A program made the translations under genes and the position numbers. 64,000 nt of DNA from the NCBI RefSeq assembly GCF_030053115.1, contig NZ_CP125619.1, positions 2,987,501-3,051,500 of the forward strand, in the 5' to 3' direction. This document shows positions 57,097 through 64,000 of the stretch, one piece after another. Within the stretch, counting starts at the first letter, position 1. The number at the start of each line of letters is the position of its first letter. The DNA is from Pseudomonas svalbardensis (GTDB lineage Bacteria; Pseudomonadota; Gammaproteobacteria; Pseudomonadales; Pseudomonadaceae). The notes beneath the pieces were generated by a model. The model saw only the letters and a list, made by a program, of their open reading frames with translations, was not told where the DNA came from and made no database searches.

Positions 57097-57447
57097 ATGA
57101 CAAACCGAACCTCTACACGTTCCCGTGCAATTGATGCCGCAATCGACTCTCTCGATGGAGCCTTCTTCAAAGCTCTATGCGAGCCGTCGCGGGTAGCTGT
57201 GCTCAAGCGAGTCATGCAACTGGGGCGAGCAGATATCGGTGAGATTGCCGAAGGGCTACCTCAAGAGCGTTCAGTGGTGTCCCGTCATCTGCAAGTGCTA
57301 TTAGAGGCCGGCATTGTCCGCGCTACCAAGGTCAGCAGGCAGATGTTCTACGAGGTGGATGGGCCGGCAGTGGTGACACGGCTCGAAGCCATTCTCCAAC
57401 AAATGAAGAGTCTGGCCCCGTTTTGCTGCCCTGGTATGCCAGAGTAG
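57097..57447 (+). CDS. arsR: ArsR-family repressor with C-terminal vicinal cysteines
   Basis: The protein has 116 residues from ATG 57097; a GTG at 57067 lies inside the palindrome and is less likely. The winged helix covers about 20-105 (FFKALCEPSRVAVLKRVM, ERSVVSRHLQVLLEAGIVRA). The usual CVC metalloid site of the recognition region is absent. Instead C110-C111 sit in the tail FCCPGMPE, resembling the C-terminal As(III) site of Acidithiobacillus ArsR; C28 could be the third ligand. The monooxygenase gene starts 39 bp downstream, so the two probably form an operon. Confidence 0.85.
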   Translation: MTNRTSTRSRAIDAAIDSLDGAFFKALCEPSRVAVLKRVMQLGRADIGEIAEGLPQERSVVSRHLQVLLEAGIVRATKVSRQMFYEVDGPAVVTRLEAILQQMKSLAPFCCPGMPE

Positions 57448-57485
57448 TTTTTTTATTATCTCTATATATGCATGAGTGCGCATAC

Positions 57486-58556
57486 ATGAACATAATTAAT
57501 GAGCCCAAGGATGTCATCGTTATTGGTGCGGGCCAAGCTGGGCTTGCGTGCGGTTGGCATCTGCGGCAGCAGAATCTCAGTTTTCTCATCCTGGAAGCCG
57601 AGAGCCAGTCAGGTGGAAACTGGCGCAACTACTACGACAACCTGAGACTTTTTTCCCCTGCTGCTTACTCATCGTTACCTGGGATGCCCTTTCCAGCTGA
57701 AGCCAAGCACTATCCACTACGCGATGAAGTCGTACGTTATTTGGAGCAGTACGCTGACGCTTTCCAGCTACCCATTCGGCAGAACATACGAGTCCAGAGA
57801 GTGAGTAGGGAGGATGGACTCTTTTTGCTTCAGGCATCTGATGGTCAGCGTTTCTGCTCAAAAGCATTGATCGTTTGCATTGGCGGATTCAATCAGCCGT
57901 TCATCCCTGACATTCAGGGGCTGGGGAGTTTTCGCGGGCAACGTTTACACGGTGCTGATTACCGAAATGTCGACGGATTCAGTGATCAACGAGTAGTGGT
58001 CATAGGTGCTGCCAACTCAGCTGTACAAATTGCCCATGAGTTGGCTCAAGTCAGCAGCGTCGTATTGGCGACAAGGGAATCGATTCGGTTTTTTCCGCAA
58101 AAGATCCTCGGTGTGGATTTTCATGCTTGGCTCAAGTGGACAGGGATGGAGAAGACTCGTTGGCTGAATGATCAAAGTACCCCTGTACTGGATGATGGCA
58201 CCTATCGTCGAGCCATGAAGCAGGGACTTTTTGAGCGCAAGCCGATGTTCACGGAGGTAACGTCAACGGGCGTGATCTGGGCTGATGGGCAGCACACTGA
58301 CGTGGACAGTTTGGTTTTCGCGACCGGGTTTCGTCCGAACCTTGGTTTTTTGGCAGGTCTGCACGTGGCGGGCAATGAAAGCCTGACCCAACGCAACGGG
58401 AAGGCGGAGCACGTGCCGGGTTTGTATTTTGTGGGATTACCGAAGCAGCGTAACTTTGCTTCAGCAACCCTTAGAGGCGTTGGACCAGATGCTTCTCACA
58501 TCATCCCTAGCTTGATGCGCTTCATTCACAATGCATCGTATCCAGTGTTCGCTTGA
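57486..58556 (+). CDS. flavin-binding monooxygenase (ArsO/CzcO-like)
   Basis: The protein has 356 residues from ATG 57486; ATG 57468 is possible. FAD motif GAGQAG (14-19), FMO-like LRLFSPAAYSSLPGMPFP, second nucleotide motif GAANSA (about residue 174) and the ATGFRP motif (about 280). Such single-component FAD/NADPH enzymes next to arsR are often named ArsO; activity on arsenic compounds is inferred from context. The C-terminus LRGVGPDASHI is shared with CzcO-type proteins. The gene is more AT-rich than housekeeping genes in the window. Confidence 0.85.
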   Translation: MNIINEPKDVIVIGAGQAGLACGWHLRQQNLSFLILEAESQSGGNWRNYYDNLRLFSPAAYSSLPGMPFPAEAKHYPLRDEVVRYLEQYADAFQLPIRQNIRVQRVSREDGLFLLQASDGQRFCSKALIVCIGGFNQPFIPDIQGLGSFRGQRLHGADYRNVDGFSDQRVVVIGAANSAVQIAHELAQVSSVVLATRESIRFFPQKILGVDFHAWLKWTGMEKTRWLNDQSTPVLDDGTYRRAMKQGLFERKPMFTEVTSTGVIWADGQHTDVDSLVFATGFRPNLGFLAGLHVAGNESLTQRNGKAEHVPGLYFVGLPKQRNFASATLRGVGPDASHIIPSLMRFIHNASYPVFA

Positions 58557-58609
58557 TGCTGGGTATCGACTTTTTTCTGCTCAACACTGCGTCTACCGGA
58601 ACATCATAA

Positions 58610-59827
58610 TTACCTGCCTTTTTGCGTAATTGGCAGACGCCAAGTGGCGATGAAGCACAGCAACAGAAACCCGCACATCACGCTAAGCAGTACCGATGCT
58701 CCGAAGCTGTCCAGAACGTAAGCGGCGGCGATAGGGCCGCAGGCTTGGGCGACAAGGACGGGCCTTGCGAGCAGTCCCATTCGTGCGCCATATCCTTGAG
58801 GCCCGAACAGCGCCAATGGAAGAGTACCGCGAGCGATGGTGAGGATGCCGTTACCGGCTCCGTAAAGTGCTATCGCCACGAAGGCCAGCCAAGGCAGGCC
58901 TGAGATCAGCAGTCCAAGCCCGATCAAACAAAGCAACACACCGGCTCGTGCGGACCAAGTTGGATGGAGGTTCCTGCCTAGGGAAAACTCAGCCACCCGT
59001 GCCAGGACTTGCGAAGGACCAATCACCATGCCGATGGCCAAGGCCACAGCAGTTGTGATCCCCAGCTGATTAAGGACATTGAGCAGGTGGACTGAGATGC
59101 CTGATACCACAAGCGCCAGAATCGTCAGCATGGCGCCAATCAACAAGAACAGCTGGTTGGTGGCCCTTGGGCGAAGCTCGGAGGCATTGGGTGATTCTAC
59201 TCTTGCGGGATGGGGCGGTTGCTTTGCGCTCCCAGGAATCAACAGCGCATGAATGGGCAATCCGATTAGCAGATGAGCTGCGGCGATGGTAAAGCAGGCG
59301 TTTCTCCAGCCGATCCAACTCTCCAGTCCCGCTATCACCGGCCAACCTATGGTGCTGGCGAAGCCACCCAACAAGGTCAGCCCAGTGATTGACGTTCGAG
59401 CCTCCTCCCCGAAAAGACGTCCTAGGGTTGAGAAGGCTGCGTCGTATAAACCCGCTGCCATGGCAACGCCGATCAGGGTCCAGGCGAGATAGTAAATGGC
59501 AGTGTTGTCCGCCAGTCCCATCAGTAGCATGCCGAGAGCCAGCAACAGTGAACTGGCGGCTAGGACAGAGCGTCCGCCATGACGATCAATCTGACGACCA
59601 ACTGCCGGCGAGGAAGCTCCGGCGACCAGCAATCCCCAGGACAGGCCGCCCACTACGCTGGTAATGGACCACCCGGTTTCTTTGGCTATTGGAGCCGCAA
59701 GCACTGCCGGCAGGTAATAGGTCGTACCCCAAGCAAGAATCTGGGTGAAACCCATCGCCCATACGAGCCTGGAGCGACTGATCGGAGGATGAATCTGCTC
59801 TGGAAGTGTCAAGACCGGCGCGCTCAT
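58610..59827 (-). CDS. MFS transporter of the arsenic island
   Basis: The protein has 405 residues and about twelve spans. MFS features: GRQIDRHGGRSVL between spans 2 and 3 (motif A), and a central polar loop (about 195-215). The C-terminal half ends LPITQKGR. It is divergent from marR across 121 bp that hold two copies of GTTG-N7-CAAC and mirror-image promoters. It is likely an exporter controlled by that MarR protein. The substrate may be an organoarsenical or its acetylated product; this is inference. Confidence 0.88.
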   Translation of the reverse strand: MSAPVLTLPEQIHPPISRSRLVWAMGFTQILAWGTTYYLPAVLAAPIAKETGWSITSVVGGLSWGLLVAGASSPAVGRQIDRHGGRSVLAASSLLLALGMLLMGLADNTAIYYLAWTLIGVAMAAGLYDAAFSTLGRLFGEEARTSITGLTLLGGFASTIGWPVIAGLESWIGWRNACFTIAAAHLLIGLPIHALLIPGSAKQPPHPARVESPNASELRPRATNQLFLLIGAMLTILALVVSGISVHLLNVLNQLGITTAVALAIGMVIGPSQVLARVAEFSLGRNLHPTWSARAGVLLCLIGLGLLISGLPWLAFVAIALYGAGNGILTIARGTLPLALFGPQGYGARMGLLARPVLVAQACGPIAAAYVLDSFGASVLLSVMCGFLLLCFIATWRLPITQKGR

Positions 59828-59832
59828 TTTTA

Positions 59833-59847
59833 GTTGTCAGTAACAAC
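59833..59847. promoter_or_regulatory. candidate MarR operator O1 (MFS side)
   Basis: GTTG-TCAGTAA-CAAC, 6 bp from the MFS start codon (59827). It sits next to a minus-strand promoter with -35 TTGACG (59877-59872) and a weak -10 CTAGCT (59854-59849), 17-bp spacing. Confidence 0.6.
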
Positions 59848-59848
59848 A

Positions 59849-59877
59849 AGCTAGCGCCTTCCTTTGGCTACCGTCAA
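59849..59877 (-). promoter_or_regulatory. candidate promoter of the MFS gene
   Basis: TTGACG, 17-bp spacer, CTAGCT on the minus strand. The -35 is good and the -10 weak. The predicted transcript start falls inside O1. Confidence 0.45.
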
Positions 59878-59890
59878 CCGAAGATCAGTG

Positions 59891-59919
59891 TTGACGATTC
59901 TGAGATTCCAGGATTACTG
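59891..59919 (+). promoter_or_regulatory. candidate promoter of marR
   Basis: TTGACG (59891-59896), 17-bp spacer, TTACTG (59914-59919). The predicted start falls inside O2. The arrangement mirrors the MFS promoter. Confidence 0.45.
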
Positions 59920-59933
59920 TTGCAGCTAACAAC
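59919..59933. promoter_or_regulatory. candidate MarR operator O2 (marR side)
   Basis: GTTG-CAGCTAA-CAAC, 15 bp before ATG 59949. On the opposite strand it reads TTAGTTGTTAG, sharing TTAGTTG with O1. Confidence 0.6.
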
Positions 59934-59948
59934 TAATTTGTGACGGTT

Positions 59949-60446
59949 ATGACGAAGCGTAAAAACGATCAGCTGACTCAGGATTCTGAGGACTTGTACA
60001 AAGCGTTGAACCAGCTGGTTCGCGTCCATCAGTTCCGTGATCGAGATCGGATCTGCTGTTACGACGTGTCTGTAACCCAGTGCTATGCCGTCGAAACGCT
60101 GGTCAAAAGGGGCGCATTGCGCCTTCAGGTCTTGGCGGAAGAAATGTTCTTGGACAAGAGTACGGCGAGTCGAGTGATCGATACCTTGGAACGCAAAGGG
60201 TATGTGTCCCGCGTTGAGGATGATGAAGATCGGCGTGCTGTGCGAATTCAGGCAACGGATGCTGGACGTGAGCTATACGAGAAAATCAGAGCTGATCTGA
60301 TTGCTGAGGAGCGAGCGATGATTGAGAACCTGTCAGTTGAAGCCAGGCAGGGAGCGCTGAGTTTGCTGAGGCAGATTACGCGGGCCACGGAGATTCGCTG
60401 CGGGCTCGTGAGTGAGTGCTGCCCAGCCGTGAAGAGCAAGGATTGA
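59949..60446 (+). CDS. MarR-family regulator with cysteine clusters
   Basis: The protein has 165 residues from ATG 59949; GTG 59940 is possible and neither has a clear ribosome site. The MarR winged helix is evident (LQVLAEEMFLDKSTASRVID, then TLERKGYVSRVEDDEDRRAV). Cysteines are placed at C36-C37 and C45 in RDRICCYDVSVTQC and at C151, C157 and C158 in the tail RCGLVSECC. This pattern suggests a soft-metal or metalloid sensor. It is divergent from the MFS gene and is followed after 63 bp by arsN1. All three genes have a GTTG-N7-CAAC palindrome at their start. Confidence 0.88.
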   Translation: MTKRKNDQLTQDSEDLYKALNQLVRVHQFRDRDRICCYDVSVTQCYAVETLVKRGALRLQVLAEEMFLDKSTASRVIDTLERKGYVSRVEDDEDRRAVRIQATDAGRELYEKIRADLIAEERAMIENLSVEARQGALSLLRQITRATEIRCGLVSECCPAVKSKD

Positions 60447-60477
60447 AAGGGCAAATTTTCCTTTTTTTGCCAATAAT

Positions 60478-60492
60478 GTTGTTACTACCAAC
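60478..60492. promoter_or_regulatory. candidate MarR operator O3 (arsN1 side)
   Basis: GTTG-TTACTAC-CAAC, 17 bp before ATG 60510 and directly after a -10-like AATAAT (60472-60477). A small hairpin GGCAAA/TTTGCC (60450-60471) precedes it. Confidence 0.55.
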
Positions 60493-60509
60493 GTAATGGG
60501 GCTCCAACA

Positions 60510-61013
60510 ATGCGAGTTCGTTTAGCTGAACCCAAGGACACCGTTTCAATAGCAGCAATCTACAACCAGGGGATCGAGGAACGTAGCTCTACGTTTGAAA
60601 CTGCCCCTCGAAGCCCGGCAGAAATGCTTGATCGCATCAACTCAATGGATCGTTATCCAGTGTTGGTCATGGTCGATGCGGCGGAACAGGTTGTTGGCTG
60701 GGCTGGACTTAGTAGTTATCGCGCCCGCGCCTGTTACGACGGTATCGCGGATTTTTCCATTTACCTGGATCGCAGTGTTCGCGGCCAGGGGCTCGGCAAG
60801 CAGCTACTACAGTCACTGCTGGAAGAAGCCGAAGTTCGCGGATTCTGGAAAGTCCTTTCACGCATTTTCACCTTCAATCACGCCAGTCTCGCTTTGTGCG
60901 AAGCCTGCGGTTTCCGCCAGGTGGGGGTGTATGAAAAACACGCCTGCCTGGAAGGACGCTGGCTCGACTGCGCAATTGTCGAGCGCCTGTTTCCGAACAA
61001 TCAGCCAACCTGA
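60510..61013 (+). CDS. arsN1: ArsN1-like N-acetyltransferase
   Basis: The protein has 167 residues, a GNAT of the phosphinothricin/arsinothricin acetyltransferase group: IAAIYNQGIEERSSTFETAP, VVGWAGLSSYRARACYDGIA, acetyl-CoA loop DRSVRGQGLGKQLL and FRQVGVYEKHACLEGRWLDC. ArsN1 acetylates the amino group of arsinothricin, an organoarsenical antibiotic, and related enzymes act on phosphinothricin. The arsenic neighbours favour the first role, but the substrate is inferred. It is 11 bp upstream of the flavoprotein gene and probably co-transcribed with it. Confidence 0.87.
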   Translation: MRVRLAEPKDTVSIAAIYNQGIEERSSTFETAPRSPAEMLDRINSMDRYPVLVMVDAAEQVVGWAGLSSYRARACYDGIADFSIYLDRSVRGQGLGKQLLQSLLEEAEVRGFWKVLSRIFTFNHASLALCEACGFRQVGVYEKHACLEGRWLDCAIVERLFPNNQPT

Positions 61014-61024
61014 AGGAGTCGGTC

Positions 61025-62380
61025 ATGGATAACACTCACCTTCCCGTCGCCATCATTGGAGCAGGTCCAGTGGGCCTCGCCGCCGCAGCGCATCTGCTGG
61101 CCAGAGGTATCACTCCGCTGATTCTGGAAGCTGGGCCGAAAGCTGGGGCCAGCATTGAAGAATGGGCGCATGTGAAGATGTTCTCTCCATGGCAGTTCAA
61201 CGTGGACAAGGAGGCGGTCAAACTTTTGTTGGCTGATGGTTGGACTCCACCACCGGAGAACGAGTATCCAACGGGCCGTGAACTGCTGGAACGTTTTGTT
61301 CGACCTCTCGCGGACCTCGAACAGATCAAGCGTCACTTGCAGCTCAATACCCGTGTTCTGGCAGCCACTCGCGTCGGTCAGGATGTGATGAAGACCCAGG
61401 GCAGATCGGCAGCTCCTTTTTTGCTGCGTGTCGCAGGGCCAACGGGTGAACAGGATGTGCGGGCCAGTGCTGTCATTGATGCCTCGGGCACCTACCTGAC
61501 ACCAAACTGGATGGGCGCCCATGGCATCCCTGCATTGGGCGAGATCGAGCATGCAGCGCACATTGCGTACGGCATTCCGGAGGTGCTGGGTCGTGCGCGG
61601 AATCGCTATGCCAACAAAAGAGTGCTGGTGGTGGGTGGTGGTCACTCCGCGTTTAACGCCCTACAGGATCTGGTGCGTCTGATTCAGGAGGCACCGCAAA
61701 CCAAAGTGCTATGGGCGATCCGGGGTAATTCTCTTGAGCGCATTCTGGGTGGTGGTGCGAATGATCAATTGGAAGAGCGCGGAAAGCTCGGCCTGAAGAT
61801 TCGCCAATTGCTGAATGACGGCGTGATCGGGCTGTTCAAAAACGTCGCTATCGATCAGGTTGTAGGCAATGGCCAAGGGTTGGTTGTGAAGGCGGGAGAC
61901 CAGATACTTCCACCTGTGGACCAAATCATTGTGGCGACTGGATTCCGACCTGATATGAGCCTGCTCGCCGAGTTGCGTATCGCACTTGATCCCGCAACTC
62001 AAAGCGCAGTGTTGCTCGCTCCAATGATCGATCCCAACGAGCACAGCTGCGGTACGGTCAGACCTCATGGCGCGATAGAACTTGCGCATCCTGAGGAAGG
62101 TTTGTTCATTGTTGGGATGAAGAGCTATGGTCGGGCGCCTACGTTCTTGTTGATGACTGGGTATGAGCAAGTTCGCTCTGTCGTCGCGGCGCTGGCGGGT
62201 GATTGGGATGCGGCCAAAAGGGTTGAGCTGATCCTCCCGGAAACGGGCATTTGCAACTCGGATTTCGATGAAGTCGATGATCGCTTAAAGGCTTCGGCAA
62301 GTCAGACGTCTTGTTGTGGCACCGGAGAGACAATCCTTGAGGCCGCGCCTCGTACCTCGCCGGGTTGTTGCAAAGCCTAG
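61025..62380 (+). CDS. FAD/NAD(P)-binding oxidoreductase with cysteine-rich tail
   Basis: The protein has 451 residues with AAGGAG before ATG 61025. FAD motif GAGPVG (12-17), second dinucleotide motif GGGHSA (about 204), and ATGFRPD (about 306). The C-terminal 45 residues contain C410, C430-C431 and C448-C449, two vicinal pairs suited to bind As(III) or carry electrons. Flavoproteins of this type recur in bacterial arsenic operons, but no reaction is established. It follows arsN1 by 11 bp. A GC-rich hairpin follows its stop. Confidence 0.85.
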   Translation: MDNTHLPVAIIGAGPVGLAAAAHLLARGITPLILEAGPKAGASIEEWAHVKMFSPWQFNVDKEAVKLLLADGWTPPPENEYPTGRELLERFVRPLADLEQIKRHLQLNTRVLAATRVGQDVMKTQGRSAAPFLLRVAGPTGEQDVRASAVIDASGTYLTPNWMGAHGIPALGEIEHAAHIAYGIPEVLGRARNRYANKRVLVVGGGHSAFNALQDLVRLIQEAPQTKVLWAIRGNSLERILGGGANDQLEERGKLGLKIRQLLNDGVIGLFKNVAIDQVVGNGQGLVVKAGDQILPPVDQIIVATGFRPDMSLLAELRIALDPATQSAVLLAPMIDPNEHSCGTVRPHGAIELAHPEEGLFIVGMKSYGRAPTFLLMTGYEQVRSVVAALAGDWDAAKRVELILPETGICNSDFDEVDDRLKASASQTSCCGTGETILEAAPRTSPGCCKA

Positions 62381-62393
62381 TGCGCAGCAACCG

Positions 62394-62421
62394 AACCCGC
62401 CCTCGATGACCGGGGCGGGTT
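62394..62421 (+). terminator. possible terminator after the flavoprotein gene
   Basis: Stem AACCCGCC/GGCGGGTT with a 12-nt loop, 14 bp after the stop. No immediate T run; T-rich sequence begins about 15 bp later. Possible weak or Rho-assisted terminator. Confidence 0.5.
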
Positions 62422-62701
62422 AGGGGCGACCTTCTTATTTTCTTTTGCACGTCCAGGTAGTCCTTGAACCAAGGAGCGACCTATTTCTGCGTGAGTGACA
62501 GATTCATTACAGAAACCATATATACACCACCGCAGATATTTGAAGAGACACGGAAGGCTGGCTAGCGTCTTAATACACAGTTTTCATTGAAGGTGCTGGG
62601 AGGAGTCCAATCGTTTTGATGGATTAATGGGTCGTTTGCTCTTTACCTTGCATGCGGAAAAACATATATTCGTTAAACCGCATATGAGCTGAGGCTTCAC
62701 A
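62422..62701 (+). promoter_or_regulatory. promoter region of the arsC-arsR-arsC cluster
   Basis: A 280-bp AT-richer non-coding stretch. An inverted repeat ATGCGG (62652-62657) and CCGCAT (62678-62683) encloses ACATATATTCG, the type of AT-rich dyad bound by ArsR. It ends 18 bp before the first arsC start. No other signal was found. Confidence 0.5.
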
Positions 62702-63115
62702 ATGACCAGCAAAGCCCGTGTCCTGTTCGTCTGTACTGCCAACGCTGCGCGCTCCCAGTTGGCCCAAGCGTTGCTGAGGCATACCGATTCGGAGCATTTC
62801 GAGGCGTTTAGCGCCGGCACAACTCCGACTCAGGTAGATCCGCGCACCTTCGAGGCGCTATCACACATCGGTGTGAGCACCGAAGGATTACGTAGCAAGT
62901 CGATAGACGAGTTCCGTGATGAGCGTTTCGATTACGTCATCACCTTGTGTGATAAAGCCGCAGCGGAATGCCTGTCTTTACCTGGAGCCGGTGAAGCATT
63001 GGCCTGGAGTTTTGAGGACCCGGTCACCAGCACCAAACCCGATGCCTTCCGTCACACCCTTCACGAAATTCATGAGCGCATCAAGATGTTCGTCTTGGTC
63101 AAAAACAAACACTGA
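62702..63115 (+). CDS. arsC: low-molecular-weight phosphatase-type arsenate reductase
   Basis: The protein has 137 residues. P-loop C11-TANAA-R17-S and the redox pair C83/C90 in LCDKAAAEC match thioredoxin-coupled ArsC of the pI258 type. The family aspartate lies in EDPV. It reduces arsenate to arsenite. It is the first gene of arsC-arsR-arsC, 9 bp before arsR. The P-loop Ala at the position of Ser/Cys in most ArsC differs from the second copy. Confidence 0.9.
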   Translation: MTSKARVLFVCTANAARSQLAQALLRHTDSEHFEAFSAGTTPTQVDPRTFEALSHIGVSTEGLRSKSIDEFRDERFDYVITLCDKAAAECLSLPGAGEALAWSFEDPVTSTKPDAFRHTLHEIHERIKMFVLVKNKH

Positions 63116-63124
63116 GAAAACGAT

Positions 63125-63496
63125 ATGGCTGACCATCTGACACCGACCACTGTTTTCAAATGCCTGGCTGACGACACTCGGGTCCGCACGATGATGCTCA
63201 TCACCCGTGAAGGAGAGCTTTGTGTTTGCGAGTTGACCTGCGCGTTGAACGAGAGTCAGCCAAAAATCTCCAGGCACCTGGCGCAACTGCGTACTTGCGG
63301 CCTATTGTCGGACCGTCGGCAAGGCCAATGGGTGTATTACCGACTGCACCCGAATCTCCCTGATTGGGTTCATCAAGTGCTGACCACCGTGCTGGAAAGC
63401 AACAAGCACTGGTTGAGCCCTGATGCCAAACGCCTTGATGAAATGGGTGACCGTCCTGAACGGGCAGCCGTGTGCTGTGAAAGCAAAATCGCCTGA
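63125..63496 (+). CDS. arsR: ArsR-family repressor, CVC type
   Basis: The protein has 123 residues. The winged helix has the classical metalloid site ELCVCELT (C33 and C35, with C39 nearby) on the recognition-helix side, then NESQPKISRHLAQLRTCGLL. The tail carries a vicinal C117-C118. It senses As(III)/Sb(III) and should repress this cluster. It lies between two arsC genes, 9 bp after the first and 27 bp before the second. Its sensor site differs from the first ArsR at 57097. Confidence 0.93.
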   Translation: MADHLTPTTVFKCLADDTRVRTMMLITREGELCVCELTCALNESQPKISRHLAQLRTCGLLSDRRQGQWVYYRLHPNLPDWVHQVLTTVLESNKHWLSPDAKRLDEMGDRPERAAVCCESKIA

Positions 63497-63523
63497 TTCC
63501 GCCTTCGACCACGAGATCACTCG

Positions 63524-63994
63524 ATGAAAATCCTGTTCCTCTGCACTGCCAATAGCTGTCGCAGCATCCTCTGTGAAGCGGTCTTCAATCACTTGGCACC
63601 GGAAGGCATGAAAGCCTACAGCGCGGGCAGTCAGCCCAAAGGCGAAGTGCATCCGCTGAGTCTCAAGACTCTGGAAAACGCTGGTGTGTCGACGCTCGGG
63701 CTGTTCAGTAAGTCCAGCGATGTCCACGTGAACTTGGCACCTGATTTCGTCATCACGGTGTGCGACAAGGCTGCCGGTGAGGCCTGTCCGGTATTTTTCG
63801 GGCCGGCCACCAAGGCCCACTGGGGGCTGGCCGACCCCTCGGAATACCACGGAACTCAAGAAGAGATCGAGGCGGCTTTTGAAGCCACTTTGGAGCAGAT
63901 CAAAACCCGTATTGAAGCCTTCCTGGCTATACCGCTTGCCCAGCTGAGTGCCGAACAGCTCAAGGCAGAGCTGGCCCTGATTGGCACGCTGTAA
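63524..63994 (+). CDS. arsC: arsenate reductase, thioredoxin-coupled
   Basis: The protein has 156 residues. P-loop C7-TANSC-R13-S and redox cysteines C80 and C88 in VCDKAAGEACPVF define the three-cysteine ArsC mechanism; WGLADPSEY holds the catalytic aspartate. An additional C12 in the P-loop and C17 are present. It completes arsC-arsR-arsC; arsenite exporter genes would be expected just beyond the right edge. The stop lies 6 bp from the end of the window. Confidence 0.95.
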   Translation: MKILFLCTANSCRSILCEAVFNHLAPEGMKAYSAGSQPKGEVHPLSLKTLENAGVSTLGLFSKSSDVHVNLAPDFVITVCDKAAGEACPVFFGPATKAHWGLADPSEYHGTQEEIEAAFEATLEQIKTRIEAFLAIPLAQLSAEQLKAELALIGTL

Positions 63995-64000
63995 CTACCG

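Noticed and set aside
1..64000. CRISPR arrays, tRNA and rRNA genes, prophage
   Set aside because: No evenly spaced direct repeats, no tRNA cloverleaf with a CCA-type end, no rRNA and no phage structural genes were recognised by eye.

Overview
The window reads as a chromosomal segment of a fluorescent-group Pseudomonas. The basis is an NAD-glutamate dehydrogenase of about 1,630 residues, a MuxABC-OpmB tripartite pump, an orphan ccoN, the glgE-treS-glgB cluster, several small Pseudomonas-type families (DUF3203- and DUF6124-like) and six REP hairpins built on a GTGGGAGC core. Most of the window is GC-rich. Two blocks look more AT-rich and acquired: about 17.4-20.0 kb and about 56.9-64.0 kb. All of this is read from sequence and memory of families; no search was run.

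Layout. 1-4.4 kb (minus strand): a MoxR/DUF58/DUF4381/VWA-VWA (Bat-type) operon, cut by the left edge. 4.7-12 kb: a small acidic protein, gdhB with its terminator, a lipoprotein and a secreted cupin. 12.2-17 kb: a MocR regulator with an ABM-domain protein on one side and a divergent AhpD-like protein on the other, then a LysR regulator, a GNAT enzyme and an Asp/Glu racemase. 17.4-20.0 kb: an AT-richer group holding a small exported peptide, a halovibrin-like lipoprotein with a nine-G tract, and an Ig-like protein. 20-27.5 kb: a CcoQ-like peptide plus orphan CcoN, a CysI/DUF934 gene remnant set between large inverted repeats, a lipoprotein, a membrane protein, a YciI-like protein and Tpx, followed by a 268-bp nested palindromic element. 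27.9-36.9 kb: muxABC-opmB, all translationally coupled. 37-43 kb: an MHYT-GGDEF-EAL protein, an SDR, a second MocR regulator and CcoG. 43-52.3 kb: small genes, then glgE, treS-maltokinase and glgB, which link trehalose to branched alpha-glucan. 52.4-57 kb: an autotransporter barrel, a decayed autotransporter, a DUF6124-like gene with a structured leader, and a decayed toxin-antitoxin pair. 57-64 kb: an arsenic island.

The arsenic island is the most interesting region. It carries two ArsR repressors with different cysteine sites, a flavin monooxygenase, an MFS exporter divergent from a cysteine-rich MarR regulator, an ArsN1-like acetyltransferase, a flavoprotein with a cysteine-rich tail, and two thioredoxin-type arsenate reductases. 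The palindrome GTTG-N7-CAAC occurs three times, next to the starts of the MFS gene, marR and arsN1. This suggests a MarR-controlled organoarsenical detoxification module placed inside a classical ArsR system. That reading is an inference that needs binding and induction tests.
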